64,000 nucleotides of DNA from Diospyros lotus (taxonomy: Eukaryota; Streptophyta; Magnoliopsida; Ericales; Ebenaceae), in contig NC_068342.1 of assembly GCF_014633365.1 (NCBI RefSeq), positions 544,622 to 608,621 of the forward strand, read 5' to 3'. The first letter of the stretch is position 1. Each line of letters begins with the position of its first letter. The position numbers were made by a program, and so were the translations under genes. Below the pieces are notes generated by a model, which saw nothing but the letters and a program-made list of their open reading frames with translations, was not told where the DNA came from and did no database searches. Shown here one piece after another: positions 38,903-50,821 of the stretch.

Positions 38903-41900
38903 AGCTTTGGGTTTCTGAGTTGCCAAAGTGTCCGATAATGACATTTATGACCTGAACTTGTCGTTGTTATCTACGAAATACACGGCAAGGAATTACTAAA
39001 ATGTCCTCCACATTGCTTTTGTTGGACTTTAAATTACCACAAAGGCACTCATCTTTCATCTATTCAACATTATACCATCTATTTCTTCAATTAAAAACCA
39101 TACATTTATATCCATACTGCTAAATTTGGTAGTTTGGATTGCTTTACTTTGTACTTATGGTCATTCTTACGCGATTTTTGATACTCGTGTCTTTGATTAC
39201 GTTAGAAAAAATAAATCACAGGTTGAATCTTTGATTCTTGTACAAAGTGATGATCAAACTTGTAACACATCAGATTGACATTGCCATATTACTCGTCAAA
39301 CTGCTCGACTTATATCATGGGCTCTTATTCCTAATGACATTGATCTATAAATTAATTTGAACTTTTCTATGATGAGATGAGATGGGCTCTTATTCTTTCT
39401 AAAATCAACAATTATAAGGGTTTTATTAATAACTAGAATCTATAAATTAATAAAAAAATAAAAAATTACACATTATATGTCTTTTATCTTCATTGTTTGT
39501 AAAGATCTTGATATATCAATATATCTCTCTGTTGCTCTCAATATCTTCAAATGATTTCATACAAGGGTTTTGTTAGATTTTTTTTTTGTATTTTAATGTA
39601 AATAAGTTACCATAAATTGAAATTTTTGATTGTGAAAAAATAAGTTGAAAAGCACTCTAAAACCCATTAAAGTGATCTAATTAAGGTTTTGTCCTTAAAT
39701 CTATCTCAACATTCAATTATATGTGATATGAAAAATATAGAGAGATTATAAATTATTTGACCCTTAAATAAGAGAACCCATTAAAAAAAATATAATAGAA
39801 AAAGAGAAAACACGTATTCAGATTACATGAATTTTTTCATATTGATTTAATTTCAGCAATACTTCCCGTTAATTCACAAAAAAAAATAAAAATTCAAATG
39901 ACTATTAAATTCGATATTTCCATAACTTTTTTTTAATTATGTATTTTATTTTTAATATTAAATAACAAATTATACCCAACAATCGCATCTAAAATAATCA
40001 TTAATAAAGTGAGTTAGTCATGTCACAAACACAAGTTATTAGTATGAGTTTTTATTTCTTAGCAAATACACATATGGGGGGTAGATCTTCACAAGCTGGT
40101 GGGGGGGTAAGCATGACTTTTGGCATAGTGGTGCTTGTGACAGAGCCTCCCTACCCTATGCTTATTCCCACACAATGATTTCCCCATAGAATACACGAGA
40201 ATTGGTGTTGTGCATTGGCTGGCAAAGATTAGATTAGATTAAATTGAATTAAATAAGATTAGATTGGGAATGGACAGATTGCTTGCCAACTTAGACAAAA
40301 AAGTGAAGCATGTCTCATCAATTAATCCCCAAAGACTGGCCAAAACATTGTTTAATGTTGCTTGGCATCTCTTCATTGGGTTGCTCTTGCTTCAAAGCCA
40401 TCTTTGCTACAAAAAAAAAAAAAAAAAAAACTTGTTGATTCACTCAAATTAAACATGTTCCTTAAGCTTAAATATTTAAATAATTAGTAGAGGATAATTT
40501 TATTTTTTTATAATATAATAATTCATCACACCATAATTTGATTATAACTAGATCCAATTTGATTTTTACCGTAACAAGAAATAAACTCGGTCCAACTTGA
40601 TTTCCGTCACGATAGCAGCTGAACACATCCCAATCCCAACACCTAAAATTTAACTAAAGATTAATTAAATGGTAAGATTTTGTAATCACTTTTTTTTGTA
40701 TTAATTTAGTTAACTTTTGATACTTACATAATTAGAAGTACTTTTTTTAGAGAATTAGAAGCACATCTTTATAAATTATCAACTAGTTTTCAAGGTGTTC
40801 ATAATTTTTAAAAAATAATTAATAATTTATGAAAAAGTATTGTTAATTTTTAAAAAATACTTATAATTCTATAAATATAAAAAAACTAGTGAACATATAA
40901 TAGTACAATAACTTTTCTATAACCAAAATTAAAATCATATCCACGTATAAATGTATGCATATTTGTCACGTATTTATAATTATTTTAAGGGTCAATGACT
41001 TCACCATCTTATATTAAAAAATAGTAATATTTACTTTAAAATATATTAATTCTTGAATGAGTTGCCTTTCCATTTGGGTAATCTTAAATTTTAGGGTTGG
41101 GTGCCCTTGTTATGATTGTATTATTTTTGTATGATTTGGGACATTATGATTGAGCATGCTTAATTATACTTGTTCATTGGTGCAAGAATTAGCAAAAACC
41201 CACCAAACTTTGGTGTCAACTACATGGCCTTAAACAACTCTCATCCAATTAATTAATATTAATTCTCTCTAATATCAATCATAGACTATTACAATTTGTC
41301 AATTCTAATAAAATACAAATATCTTATAAAATACGTAACTTTAATATTTAAATATCATCACAAATATCAAACTTAAATATTCAAATAATATTTTTGATTA
41401 ACATAACATAATCATGTCGTCTATTATCTTAATAGTAGATTATGCTTAATGTATAGATAAAAGTGGCAAGGAGAAGATTGTTGGTTGAATTTTAAATCAA
41501 ATCCTTCTGGCTTTTGCTTATTCTAAGGTGCAAGTGGACCTCAACCAACCTTTATATATTCATCTAATGTCAAATCAACATTTTTGTATTATTGTAGAAA
41601 GAAAGAAAAGTCATAAAGGAGTGGTTTAAAATTATTTTTGAATTGTTTGAAGTATTTTAAAATATGATAATTTACACGTTAAATATGATGGTATTTGAGA
41701 TTGATTACTATAATTTTATCTTGATGCGAGCACCTATAAAAAAATGACGAGATTGATTCTCTAGTATAATTTTCGACACTCAAATCAATATAATAAATAT
41801 GTAATGAATGAATTTCTTAATTTATTTTAAAGGGTCCTTGTCTTCGTAGAGTAAGAGAGTCAAAATGGCTAGAGTTATTTCTTAGATTTTTGGGATTAAT

Positions 41901-42469
41901 TTCCTATAGTTAGAGGTGAATTCATTGGATAGATCGAATCGAATCAATTAAATTGAAAAAAAAAATAAAAAAAATTGAAGTAATAGATAAAAAATACATA
42001 AAATAAAAAAAACGATATTGTTTTATAAATATCAAAATAATATTGTTTTAAAGGTTGGTCGGTTCAGTTAATTCGATTCTTTTAATTAAAAAAATGAACT
42101 AAAAATAAAAAACCTAATTTTTAAAAATAATTAATTAAATCAAATTGATGTAAAAAAATTAAATTAATAAATTCAAATGATTCAGTTCATTGCTCTCCTG
42201 TGTTGGTAGAATGTGTTCATGTATTATACATTGAGCAAAGGCATATACAGAACCCACCAATTGCCTGTGAATTATGGTGGTCAATTGTGGCAAGGGCGAT
42301 GTGCCCTAAATGAAACTTTACGCTAGTAAGTGAAGTAAGAAGCAAAGGAGCCCAAAACCTCATCCATGGCTGGGTCGGTATATATATACATGGCAAAATC
42401 TTCCACTTTTGGCACCATAATGATGTTTATAGTTGTCCACGAAGTAACAAAAAATTTTGCAATTGTTTT
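38903..42469. other. Intergenic region between PP2C and kinesin genes, first part
   Basis: AT-rich DNA with no gene supported. A 20-base poly-A lies near 40411, and AGATTAGATT/AAATTGAATT-type short repeats at 40229-40266. No transposon ends were identified. Confidence 0.5.
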
Positions 42470-42935
42470 AATATGTTTTGGGTCAAACTTACTTTCACAA
42501 ATTTTTTTGTATAGTCACTTAATTTTTTTATTATTTTAATTACTGTATCTGAATTTTTGAGTCAATTTAATTTTTATATTTTAATTTTTTTTTATATGAT
42601 AAATCAAACTTTTCATTATTTCGATTACACTCTTAAATTTATATTTTTGAATCAATTTAACTTATGTATTTTGACGTAAATATAGTGTAACATGTATTTT
42701 GTCATATTGTTTTACCTTTTTCTTGACATATAAAAATATAAAAGTTAAATTGTCACAAAAAATACAAATATAGGAATGTAATTAAAATAATGAAAAATTT
42801 TAAGATTGTCATAAAAAAATTAAATATAAAAATTAAATTGACTCAATGTTCGAGAGTATAATTAAAATAATAAAAAATTAAATACTTACAAAAAAAATAA
42901 AAATATATCAACAAAAATATAAATTTCGTCAATTA
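42470..42935. repeat. AT-rich foldback element, copy C
   Basis: The most complete copy. The left arm carries two tandem units of about 100 bp (each with TTTTTGAGTCAATTTAA or TTTTTGAATCAATTTAA), and the right arm carries the reverse complement of both (TTAAATTGACTCAATG and the TTAAATTGTCACAAAAAATA variant). No coding capacity. Confidence 0.65.
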
Positions 42936-43587
42936 TTTGGTTGTTGATAGCATTTTGATCTTTTTAATAAAAGAAATGATTACATGATCTCTCGTAAGAG
43001 AAAAATGACCAATTTGAAGGTCGTGTCAAAATACAGTGACTACTTGTTGCTTTGCCCAAAAATCAAATAAAAAAAGATGATTTGAAATAGAGTGGAAATT
43101 GCTATTTTGTTACAAAATTTAGTTATAAAATTATATATTAAATTAAAGTATAATAATTGTTTAGTTACAAAATTTAGTAATTATTTACACTATTTAGCCT
43201 ATAATAAACACACCACAACAGAGGCAGAGCAACCAAATAAAATGAAGTAAAAAAAGAATCATATATTCATTCATTATCTTGTTTTCTTTTTCTCTTCTTT
43301 TATCTTTTTTCCATAAAAAGAAATGAATATGCAACGAATCAACACTAATGCTGAAGTCTGGAACGCCTCACTCGGCCATCCATCCCTTTGGCCTTGGGCA
43401 TCATCATATCATGGCTGAAGAAACACAGGCAACTGCAACTACTGCCACTTCCATCAGTGGAACACCCCCCACCCCCCCTCCCCTCTCTCTCTCTCTCTCT
43501 GACTAACTAACTCGAAGGGAAAAGAAAAAGAAGGAAAAAAAGGAAGTCAAAAATCACTTCATTACAGCTACATAAACAGCACAATTC
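42936..43587. other. 3' flank of the kinesin gene
   Basis: No gene is seen. A C-rich tract with (CT)n at 43465-43501 lies just downstream of the kinesin stop, in its presumed 3'UTR. Confidence 0.5.
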
Positions 43588-46500
43588 TCACTTCCCGCTA
43601 CCCGCTTTTCTCTTCCCATCAGCAGGAACAGGCTGCCTTCCAGTCTTGTGCAATGGAGAAGGTAAACTCCCGGATAGTGATCTCCTTGGTGCTGCCGGTG
43701 ATGGAATTGAACTCCTAAAGTAGAAAAGTACACATCATACACATGAATGGATGGAACTATATATATATATATAGTAGTAAGCACAAGGTAGCAGAATTAA
43801 GGAAATATCGTTCATGCCACCATTTATCCCACTTTCATGCACCCACAACTGAACTGGCTGAGTTATCATAGTTGTTCCTCGCCTAGATAAAAATAATAAT
43901 AAGCTACAAGCATGGGAATGAAAAAACTCGATGTTATTGTTGGGAACATATGGCTATGGGTAGAGATGGTTGAAAAGCTATAATATATGTAATAGATCCA
44001 CCTAGTAGGATTAAAGCTTGAGATTGTTGTCGTTGATGAGATAACTCAGTGGAAGAGAGAGGAGGACAAAGTATTGCTTAGCATTAGCAGAAAGAAATGC
44101 GCAAAAGAAACAATTTGCATTTTGGATACATAAAAACAAGAAGAAAAGTTTGGCAGTTACCTTTCTATGTTCTTCACGTGCTTTTTACTGGGTCTCTTTA
44201 GTTTTGATCCCAACCCATTTGAGATGTTGGTGGTGTTGGAAACTTTGGGTGGATTGAGTTGCCAAAGCAAGTCTGTCTCAGAAGAGTCGCTTGTTGCAGC
44301 TTCAAGGTCAGAGTCATCGGTGGAGGCTGTCTCAAACTTACTCCTATGCACGCCATTATCTTGCCCCTCCTTTCTCCTTAAAGGGCCAGGTTCATGTCTC
44401 TGATAGAACATCTCGGACAATTGGCTGTTGTCTTCCTCCCAAGGTCCTGATTGGTTTTCATCACTATCTAGATCAACTTGCTTGTTTACAACAACCTTAT
44501 CGACCCAGTCGCCATATCCTGCTTCTTTCTCATCTTCCTTTGTGGCTGGACTGCTACCAGATCGCCAGGGAGGTGAACTCATTAAGGAGTCTTGAGATTC
44601 TGTGCTTTCTTTTCTAAGCTTTGCAGCAGAGTTTTTTCTAACCTGCAGGCCAGAACATCAGATGCGAACAGTTTTTAAATTGCATTGACCGTAACAGCAG
44701 TGGCACTTTCAGACCACAGAAAAAAGATGTAAACCACTTATTTTAATTAGATAAAAAAATGTCTTTCTAATTAGTATCTTCAATGACTTGTTTTCCCTTT
44801 CTTGTTTTGCCATCGTCTTCAAAAGGAGCAATTGAATTGACATCAACGATCAACTTCATAGTTATCTGACCCAAGTTTGGTAGTGTGCATATTATCTTAT
44901 CTTTCATTAAAGAGTTTATCCCAGCCCACATTAGATAGCTGTACCAGCCTTGTGACCCTTGTACGTCTCCATTAGTGTTCTAGGCCTTTTGTAGGTACCA
45001 TGTAGGTCCACACTTCTTTGAACCAAGTTTGATGAGTGTTTTTGTTAAATTTGCTTCGTAAAAAATCATCAATTTATGACAAATTTTTCTGGTGAATCTT
45101 ATTCTATGAAACAAACACCCTGTCACTTGCAATCAAGTTCAAGTCTTCAACTTCAAGTGCTCAACACTTACCCCCCACCCCAAAAAAAAAAAACTTTTAA
45201 CTGCTCGACAACCTAGTATATTATTCCTTCTGCTTTTTCTCTTACACTTGGAATCTTTGGCACATTCAGGCAAATTGTAAGACAAAATAAACTTTATATG
45301 AAAGTTGAAAGAAGAAACACTTGAATATATATATATATGTATACATACATATGTAGAGAGAGGGGGGGGGGGGGGGGGGAGTAAAAGCAAATGAGTCCAT
45401 CATAAGTAATTGATACCTCTAAGTTGGCAACATCCTCCAGTGATTGCTTCCGACTGGCTGGATCATCCCCTCCACTATGCCAATTAGGATGCAAAGGAGA
45501 ACACCCAGGAGACTTCATTCTTCGCAAGTCTGGGCTGCTGAGGGTGGATGATACATATCGAGGTTCTCCATCCTTTTTCGCCAAGGCTTCCTTGAGACTA
45601 GCAATCTGGAAACAAGCAATAACGAACAGAAGTAAATGAAAATTTCACAACACTGTTTTACGTGGGAAGTAAATGAAAATTTCACTTGGGGAAAATCTTT
45701 TTATGAAAGTTAAAGTAAGTGTACAATGTTTTGTCATACGGCATCAACTAGATGGTACTTGTCATCATGCCAAGCAAAATATATTATAAAAATATTAAGA
45801 ACCTGATCCTTCAGCTCCTTCACATCTGCACTGTCTTTGTTAATTCGAGCAGCTCCAAGCTCAATAGTTGAAACCCGCTCGGCAAATTTAAGTGTACTAA
45901 TTGTTTCTCCTACAGCATCAAGCTCTGGACTGATGTGAACAAACATCAGAGTCTTGGCTTGACCTCCTGATAAGAGCCAACAGACTACTTAGACTCTAAA
46001 GAAATCGAGAAATAATAATTTCCGAAGCTAGAAATTCTCTAGTACTACCAAGTGAATCCTGGAGCAACTGTGTCAGTTTACTGTTCCTGTAAGGAACATG
46101 TGAATTCTTCTGTGCAAGAGAAGATATTACATCCCCCAATGCCGCAAGAGATTTGTTGATGTGTTGTGCCTCCTTCAATCTATCTCCCACCACCTCAGAT
46201 TTATCTACTCTTTCACTCCCAGCCAGGTCGACTAGATGCATACAACCACGAACAATTGCCCCAGATGTCATCTCTCTTCCTTGTACATGAACCATGAGGC
46301 AACTGCAAATGTACATCAGTATTACTCACCATATAGTATACATAACAATTGTCAATTTATTTTACTTTCCAAAAATTAAAATTAGCTATTGCAACTGGCT
46401 AAATATAACTATAAGTCATTAAGTACATCATATTTTTTTTGCATATTCTAACAAGAACTTTTAGTGTGAAGACAAGATCAAGGTTAATGTAAAAGGGAAG

Positions 46501-48738
46501 GCAATAAAATGCACCTATGAGAACGACTACTTCGGTCATTCATAGCTGTAGAACTCACTGCACGATTTTTATGCCCAAGGTTCATTAAATTGATAACATC
46601 AGAAGTTGAAGAAACTGGCACAAGGTTAGCATCAGGCACATTTACACCGTTTTGAGAACTATTCCGTATTTCTAATGTGCTTAAGAGTTAAGTATACAGA
46701 AGTTAATATGGAAAATTAGAGCATATATATGGTTGAGGACAAGATAAGACATGAAAAGGTCAACAACTATGAGAAGGATATCTCCTGTTAAGACCCTCTG
46801 ATGCAAGGAGGTCCCTGACTTGCTCATTGTAAATTTCAATCATCTGAACAGAAACTTCATACGAAATGGTGTGTTTCCTTTGTTCTGAGATGAGAAATAA
46901 ATCATTCAATGCCCTGTAGTTTACACCGAAGGTCTCAGGTGTAAGATCGTTGGGTCCAGTCTGCAGATAAAAATTTGAAATGAGTTCATGACTATTATAT
47001 GAAGTCATTATTACTATTGACTGCAGAAACCTTGTATGGAAGGTCTTACCATAGTATAAGTTTTTCCTGATCCTGTTTGGCCATAGGCAAATATACAAAC
47101 ATTGTAACCATCAAGGACAGACCGGATTAGAGGTTGAGTGTCCGAAAATACCTTCTCTGCAGGGAAAAAATGATTAGGCACATTAGGAAAACAATTTTGC
47201 CCTAGGGACCACGCATCAGAATGGAAAAAATCAAATGGGAACCCCACTGACCTTGGGTTGCAGATGGAGCAAATACTCTGTTGAAAGTAAATGATTTTCG
47301 TCCATCTTTTGCATATTTTACAGGGGTGACAATGGTGATACTTGCTTCATCTATGTGATCTACAGTGCTTGCACGATTTGGCTGCCCAGGCAAGAAAGGT
47401 CGCACTCGACAGTAAACCCTAATATTTCCTATTCCAAACATAGGAAAGTAGCATTTATATTGTCATTAAGAATCTCACAGTAAAGCATAAAACTTTTAAT
47501 GGCTGGAAATAATACCTTTGAGGTCTTGTACTTGATTGTACAACTTGCGGTTTTCCTCAAGAACTCTTTGGTACCCGGAAGCAGCATAAGCTAGACCATG
47601 CAAATGTATTCCTGAAGGAAATAGTTGATTAGACAGAAATATCCCTTTCATGATCGCTAAAATCATTAGATAGTTTGTACCTAGATTCTTGACCTCCTCT
47701 TGATACTTCATTTGCAAAAACTGCATTTCTGCTTTTGCAGAATGAAGAGTACGCTTTAATTCCTACATACATGAACACCAATCACTAAGTACAACCTTAT
47801 GGAAAGTTAAAAAACTTTATGCAACTATTGTTGCTTTAAAATACCTGTACATCTCTATTTTGCTGTTCAACAAACATCTGTTGCTTCAGGATGAGGCTTT
47901 TTGATTCATCACACTGAATATCCTCTTTGTTCCAGCATTCCTCTTCAGAAATCTTTGTGTCTACTCTGTTGTCTTCCATCTTAAACATTCCATTTTTCTG
48001 TTCAACAAGCATCTGTTCATTCAAGACAGGGCCATCTGATTCATCATCACGAATATCCTCCTTGTTCGAGCATTCATCCTCTTGAATCTTGGTGTTTAAT
48101 CTATTGTCTTCCATCTTAAACATTACAATGGAATAGGGAATGTATCAGAGGATTGTGCTCAAGATCTATAGGCAACCAAAAATGCATTCAAGGCCATGAT
48201 CCAAAGATGCAGGCCAATTGCTTGCTCTTCAACTTTCTAGGATGAAATCAAACACTATACCTCTAATTCACCACAAGAAGTTTTGGGGGAAGATTTGTTA
48301 AGGCCAGAGACATCCACATCTCTCTGGTTTGTTATCATTTGGTTAACCACCAAAAAGAAAAAAAAAAAAAACAAGCATGATGATAAGCTTAACCATTAAA
48401 AAAAGAAACCTATCTTGGAGGTTATTCCATGAAGTCAAAAACAGAAGAAAAGGAAAGTCATATATGTGAGCTCGCATGTGCGTGTGTTTTTGAGGTTGGA
48501 GGTCTAGAATTCATGTAATTGACCCCGTAGTGGGATTGAGGCTTGTGATTGTTGTTGTGTTGTGTGCATTTTCAAATTTTTCATAGCAGTGATACTGATG
48601 AGAAATGCAGCTTACCTCCACATTTTGGTTTGCTAAGCGATTCTCAAACTCCTCCATAATTTTACCTAGCATGTTCTCCACAACCTATTGCAAAGAGAGA
48701 GAAACATGTGAACATTAAAACAGAAAATTGGTTGTATT

Positions 48739-48770
<32 letters not shown>

Positions 48771-50821
48771 TGAGAAATAGGAAAAGATAGCTCCGTAGTC
48801 AAATAAGAATGAAAAGAAGCATCCTTCACCAAATCTTGAGAAGATATTCTAGTTAATATAACTAGTGTGTGTCTATGCTCAAGTGACTAGTGGTCTAATA
48901 TACATAGAATAGAATGTACAAATAAATGTCCTGCTTCCTCAATCTTTGTGAAACCACTTGCAAATAATTTCCTTTCCCCCTAATCACCTAGCAGTCCGCT
49001 CCATGACTCAAACCTGATTAGACCAATTGTATATTTTAATTGATGTTACAAGCACAAGATACTTACAATTGGAATATGTTCTGGCTTTTTATCCAATAGA
49101 AGTTCACGTACAAGTATATGCAAGGAGTGAGAGCTACCCTGAGCCCAGGATACACAAAAAAACAAATAAATAAACAACAAATAGTCACTTTTCCAAGTCA
49201 ATAAAGTCAAAGAGTACATTAACATTTAAAACAATACAACTCACTGACCATTTCATAGAGGTCATTACCAAGATCACTGGATGAAGATTGCTCGCCAAGC
49301 AAACTATCAGGAGACTTCTCACCTGACAAGATTCTTAAAGAACCTGTGAATGGTTCTGAGTTTTTCCTTCCAAACTGCTTAGCATAGCCAGGTTTCAGAT
49401 TTCCACCAAATTTCCAACTTCCAATTCCACCCCCTTGTTTCCAGTCATTATATGATCTGAGTGCTAATACACAGTTCACGATCCTTGAAGACTTCCCTCC
49501 CTAAATATTTAAAAGACGGGGAGCATTTCAAAAGAAAGAAGGAACTTTCAGAATGGGGTACATTTATCACAATGATTTTAATTCTTTTATCAAATTTAAC
49601 AGTTATGACAAGGATTCTCAGATTGAAATGGTATTCTTCGAAATTTTCTTCTATTGATGGATGGGACAATAATCAACTCACCTGTTCCAGATCAGAGGCT
49701 TCAAATGTTGGAAGCCCCATTTCCTCCACAGCCACTAGGAAGTTTCTTACATTTTCAAAGTACTGATATGCAGATAGAGCTGCTCCATCAGAGATAATAA
49801 CAGAATCAGAAAGGGCTTCAACTACCTGAAATGGCAATTAAGAGCGTCAACGTATAAATAACAGATAATAAACAAGAAGCTTTAACAGAAAAGAAGATGT
49901 GGGAGAAGGCCTACTTTTGGTACTGCACCAGGTTGCACCTTGTTGAGGGCATTACAAAGGATAATCCCACTTCTCAAGCCAAGCCTGAAATCTTCTTCTG
50001 AAGGCTCAGCTGGCAAATCTTTACTTCCCACAACTCCAACTGTCTTCCTTAACCACCCAGCTGCTTCATATCGTCTCAGGGCTGCAAAACAACATTGGAG
50101 TTCAAGGTTTTAAACCCCTTGCAAATAAAATCAAGACAAGAATCCCCGTTCTGCCACCTCCCAAAATCAAATAACAGGAAAAAGGAAAAGGTAAACCTAG
50201 TGCACAAGGCTCCTACATTATAGGAAAGAGTCCATTTCTAGATTAACGTTAATTGTATGCCACCTTATCCTTGCTTAGCGAAGAGATTATTTCTCGACTC
50301 AAACTTATGACCTCCACATCACAAGGGAGCAAGCTTACCATTGCCAAAATCAGAGAATAGAAAACCAAAAAGGAAAAAACAAGACGCAACATTTGGCTAT
50401 AAGTTTCTAAAGCTACAAAGCTACGAACAGTTTCCATGGATGTGAAGGAAACATGCAATGCCGAATTAAACATAGAAATGCAGCCCCGCACGATCCCATC
50501 CCTTACAATCCACCGAAATTAGACAACACAGATGAATTTTTGGAACGCCGAAGAGCTCAAAGACACAACACAAAATTGAGTACCAGAAGACACCAATCTC
50601 ACAGATCCTAATCAAATTCAGGTATAAAATCAAGAAAGTTGATCGAAAATACAGAAAACAAACGGTTTTTCCAAATGGATCAAAGAAAGAAAAAACCCAC
50701 AAGCTTCCTCAGCCTTCCTGGACGCCAAATCGATGTCGCTGAGCCGCTTCCCGTGCTTCTTAAGAACATCCTCCACAATCGACTCCACGGAGAACGTCAA
50801 AATCCCTTCAGCGGTCGCCAT
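43588..50821 (-). CDS. KIN14I: KIN-14 kinesin with N-terminal calponin-homology domain, 1037 aa
   Basis: Eighteen exons on the minus strand: 50821-50701, 50081-49915, 49825-49682, 49500-49249, 49138-49067, 48684-48616, 48114-47845, 47762-47681, 47611-47516, 47428-47252, 47156-47050, 46960-46782, 46676-46515, 46302-46049, 45966-45803, 45605-45417, 44642-44161, 43714-43588. Phases agree throughout. Domains: calponin-homology (about 42-156; [38 protein letters not shown]), coiled coil (about 235-415), KIN-14 neck and motor (about 415-750) with [12 protein letters not shown]-loop GQTGSGKT (509-516), switch [10 protein letters not shown] (625-633), switch II DLAGSE (658-663) and LKFAERV, then a Ser-rich basic tail. 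The neck lies before the motor, as in minus-end-directed kinesins. CH-containing KIN-14 proteins link actin and microtubules. The closest group I recall is Arabidopsis At2g47500-like; the exact paralogue is uncertain. Two oddities: an AT-AC intron and an internally duplicated exon 7. Confidence 0.94.
43985..44050 (+). repeat. Retroposon-tail-like repeat
   Basis: CCACCTAGTAGGATTAAAGCTTGAGATTG followed by TTGTCGTTG-type sequence, a diverged copy of the TAGTGGGATTAAGGCTTG(TTG)n motif also at 29904 and 48526. It lies in the last intron of the kinesin gene. Confidence 0.5.
45362..45379. repeat. G homopolymer, 18 bases, in a kinesin intron
   Basis: Eighteen G between GAGA repeats and AGTAAAAG; on the kinesin sense strand this is a run of C. 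A TA/TG-rich microsatellite lies just before it (45326-45350). Confidence 0.85.
46677..46781 (-). other. U12-type AT-AC intron in the kinesin motor domain
   Basis: On the minus strand this 105-base intron begins ATATCCTTC, matching the U12 5' splice consensus, and ends TACTTAACTCTTAAGCAC. That end contains a U12-like branch site (TACTTAAC) about ten bases before a terminal AC. Using these borders joins GLNRR to LEIRNSSQ in frame, which is the conserved family order. No GT-AG pair nearby gives the family sequence. Confidence 0.8.
47845..48114 (-). repeat. Exact 135-bp tandem duplication forming kinesin exon 7
   Basis: Exon 7 is two 45-codon units in tandem, starting at 48114 and 47979. Both start MEDNR and share TKI, NKEDI, DES and VEQ. 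The bases preceding unit 1 (ATGTTTAAG, the end of intron 6) are repeated before unit 2, where they are coding (MFK). The unit lies in the acidic coiled-coil region before the motor. Confidence 0.85.
48500..48565 (+). repeat. Retroposon-tail-like repeat
   Basis: TTCATGTAATTGACCCCGTAGTGGGATTGAGGCTTGTGATTG followed by a TTG repeat, the clearest single copy of this tail family in the window, in a kinesin intron. The layout suggests the 3' end of an RTE-type LINE or a dependent SINE. Confidence 0.5.
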
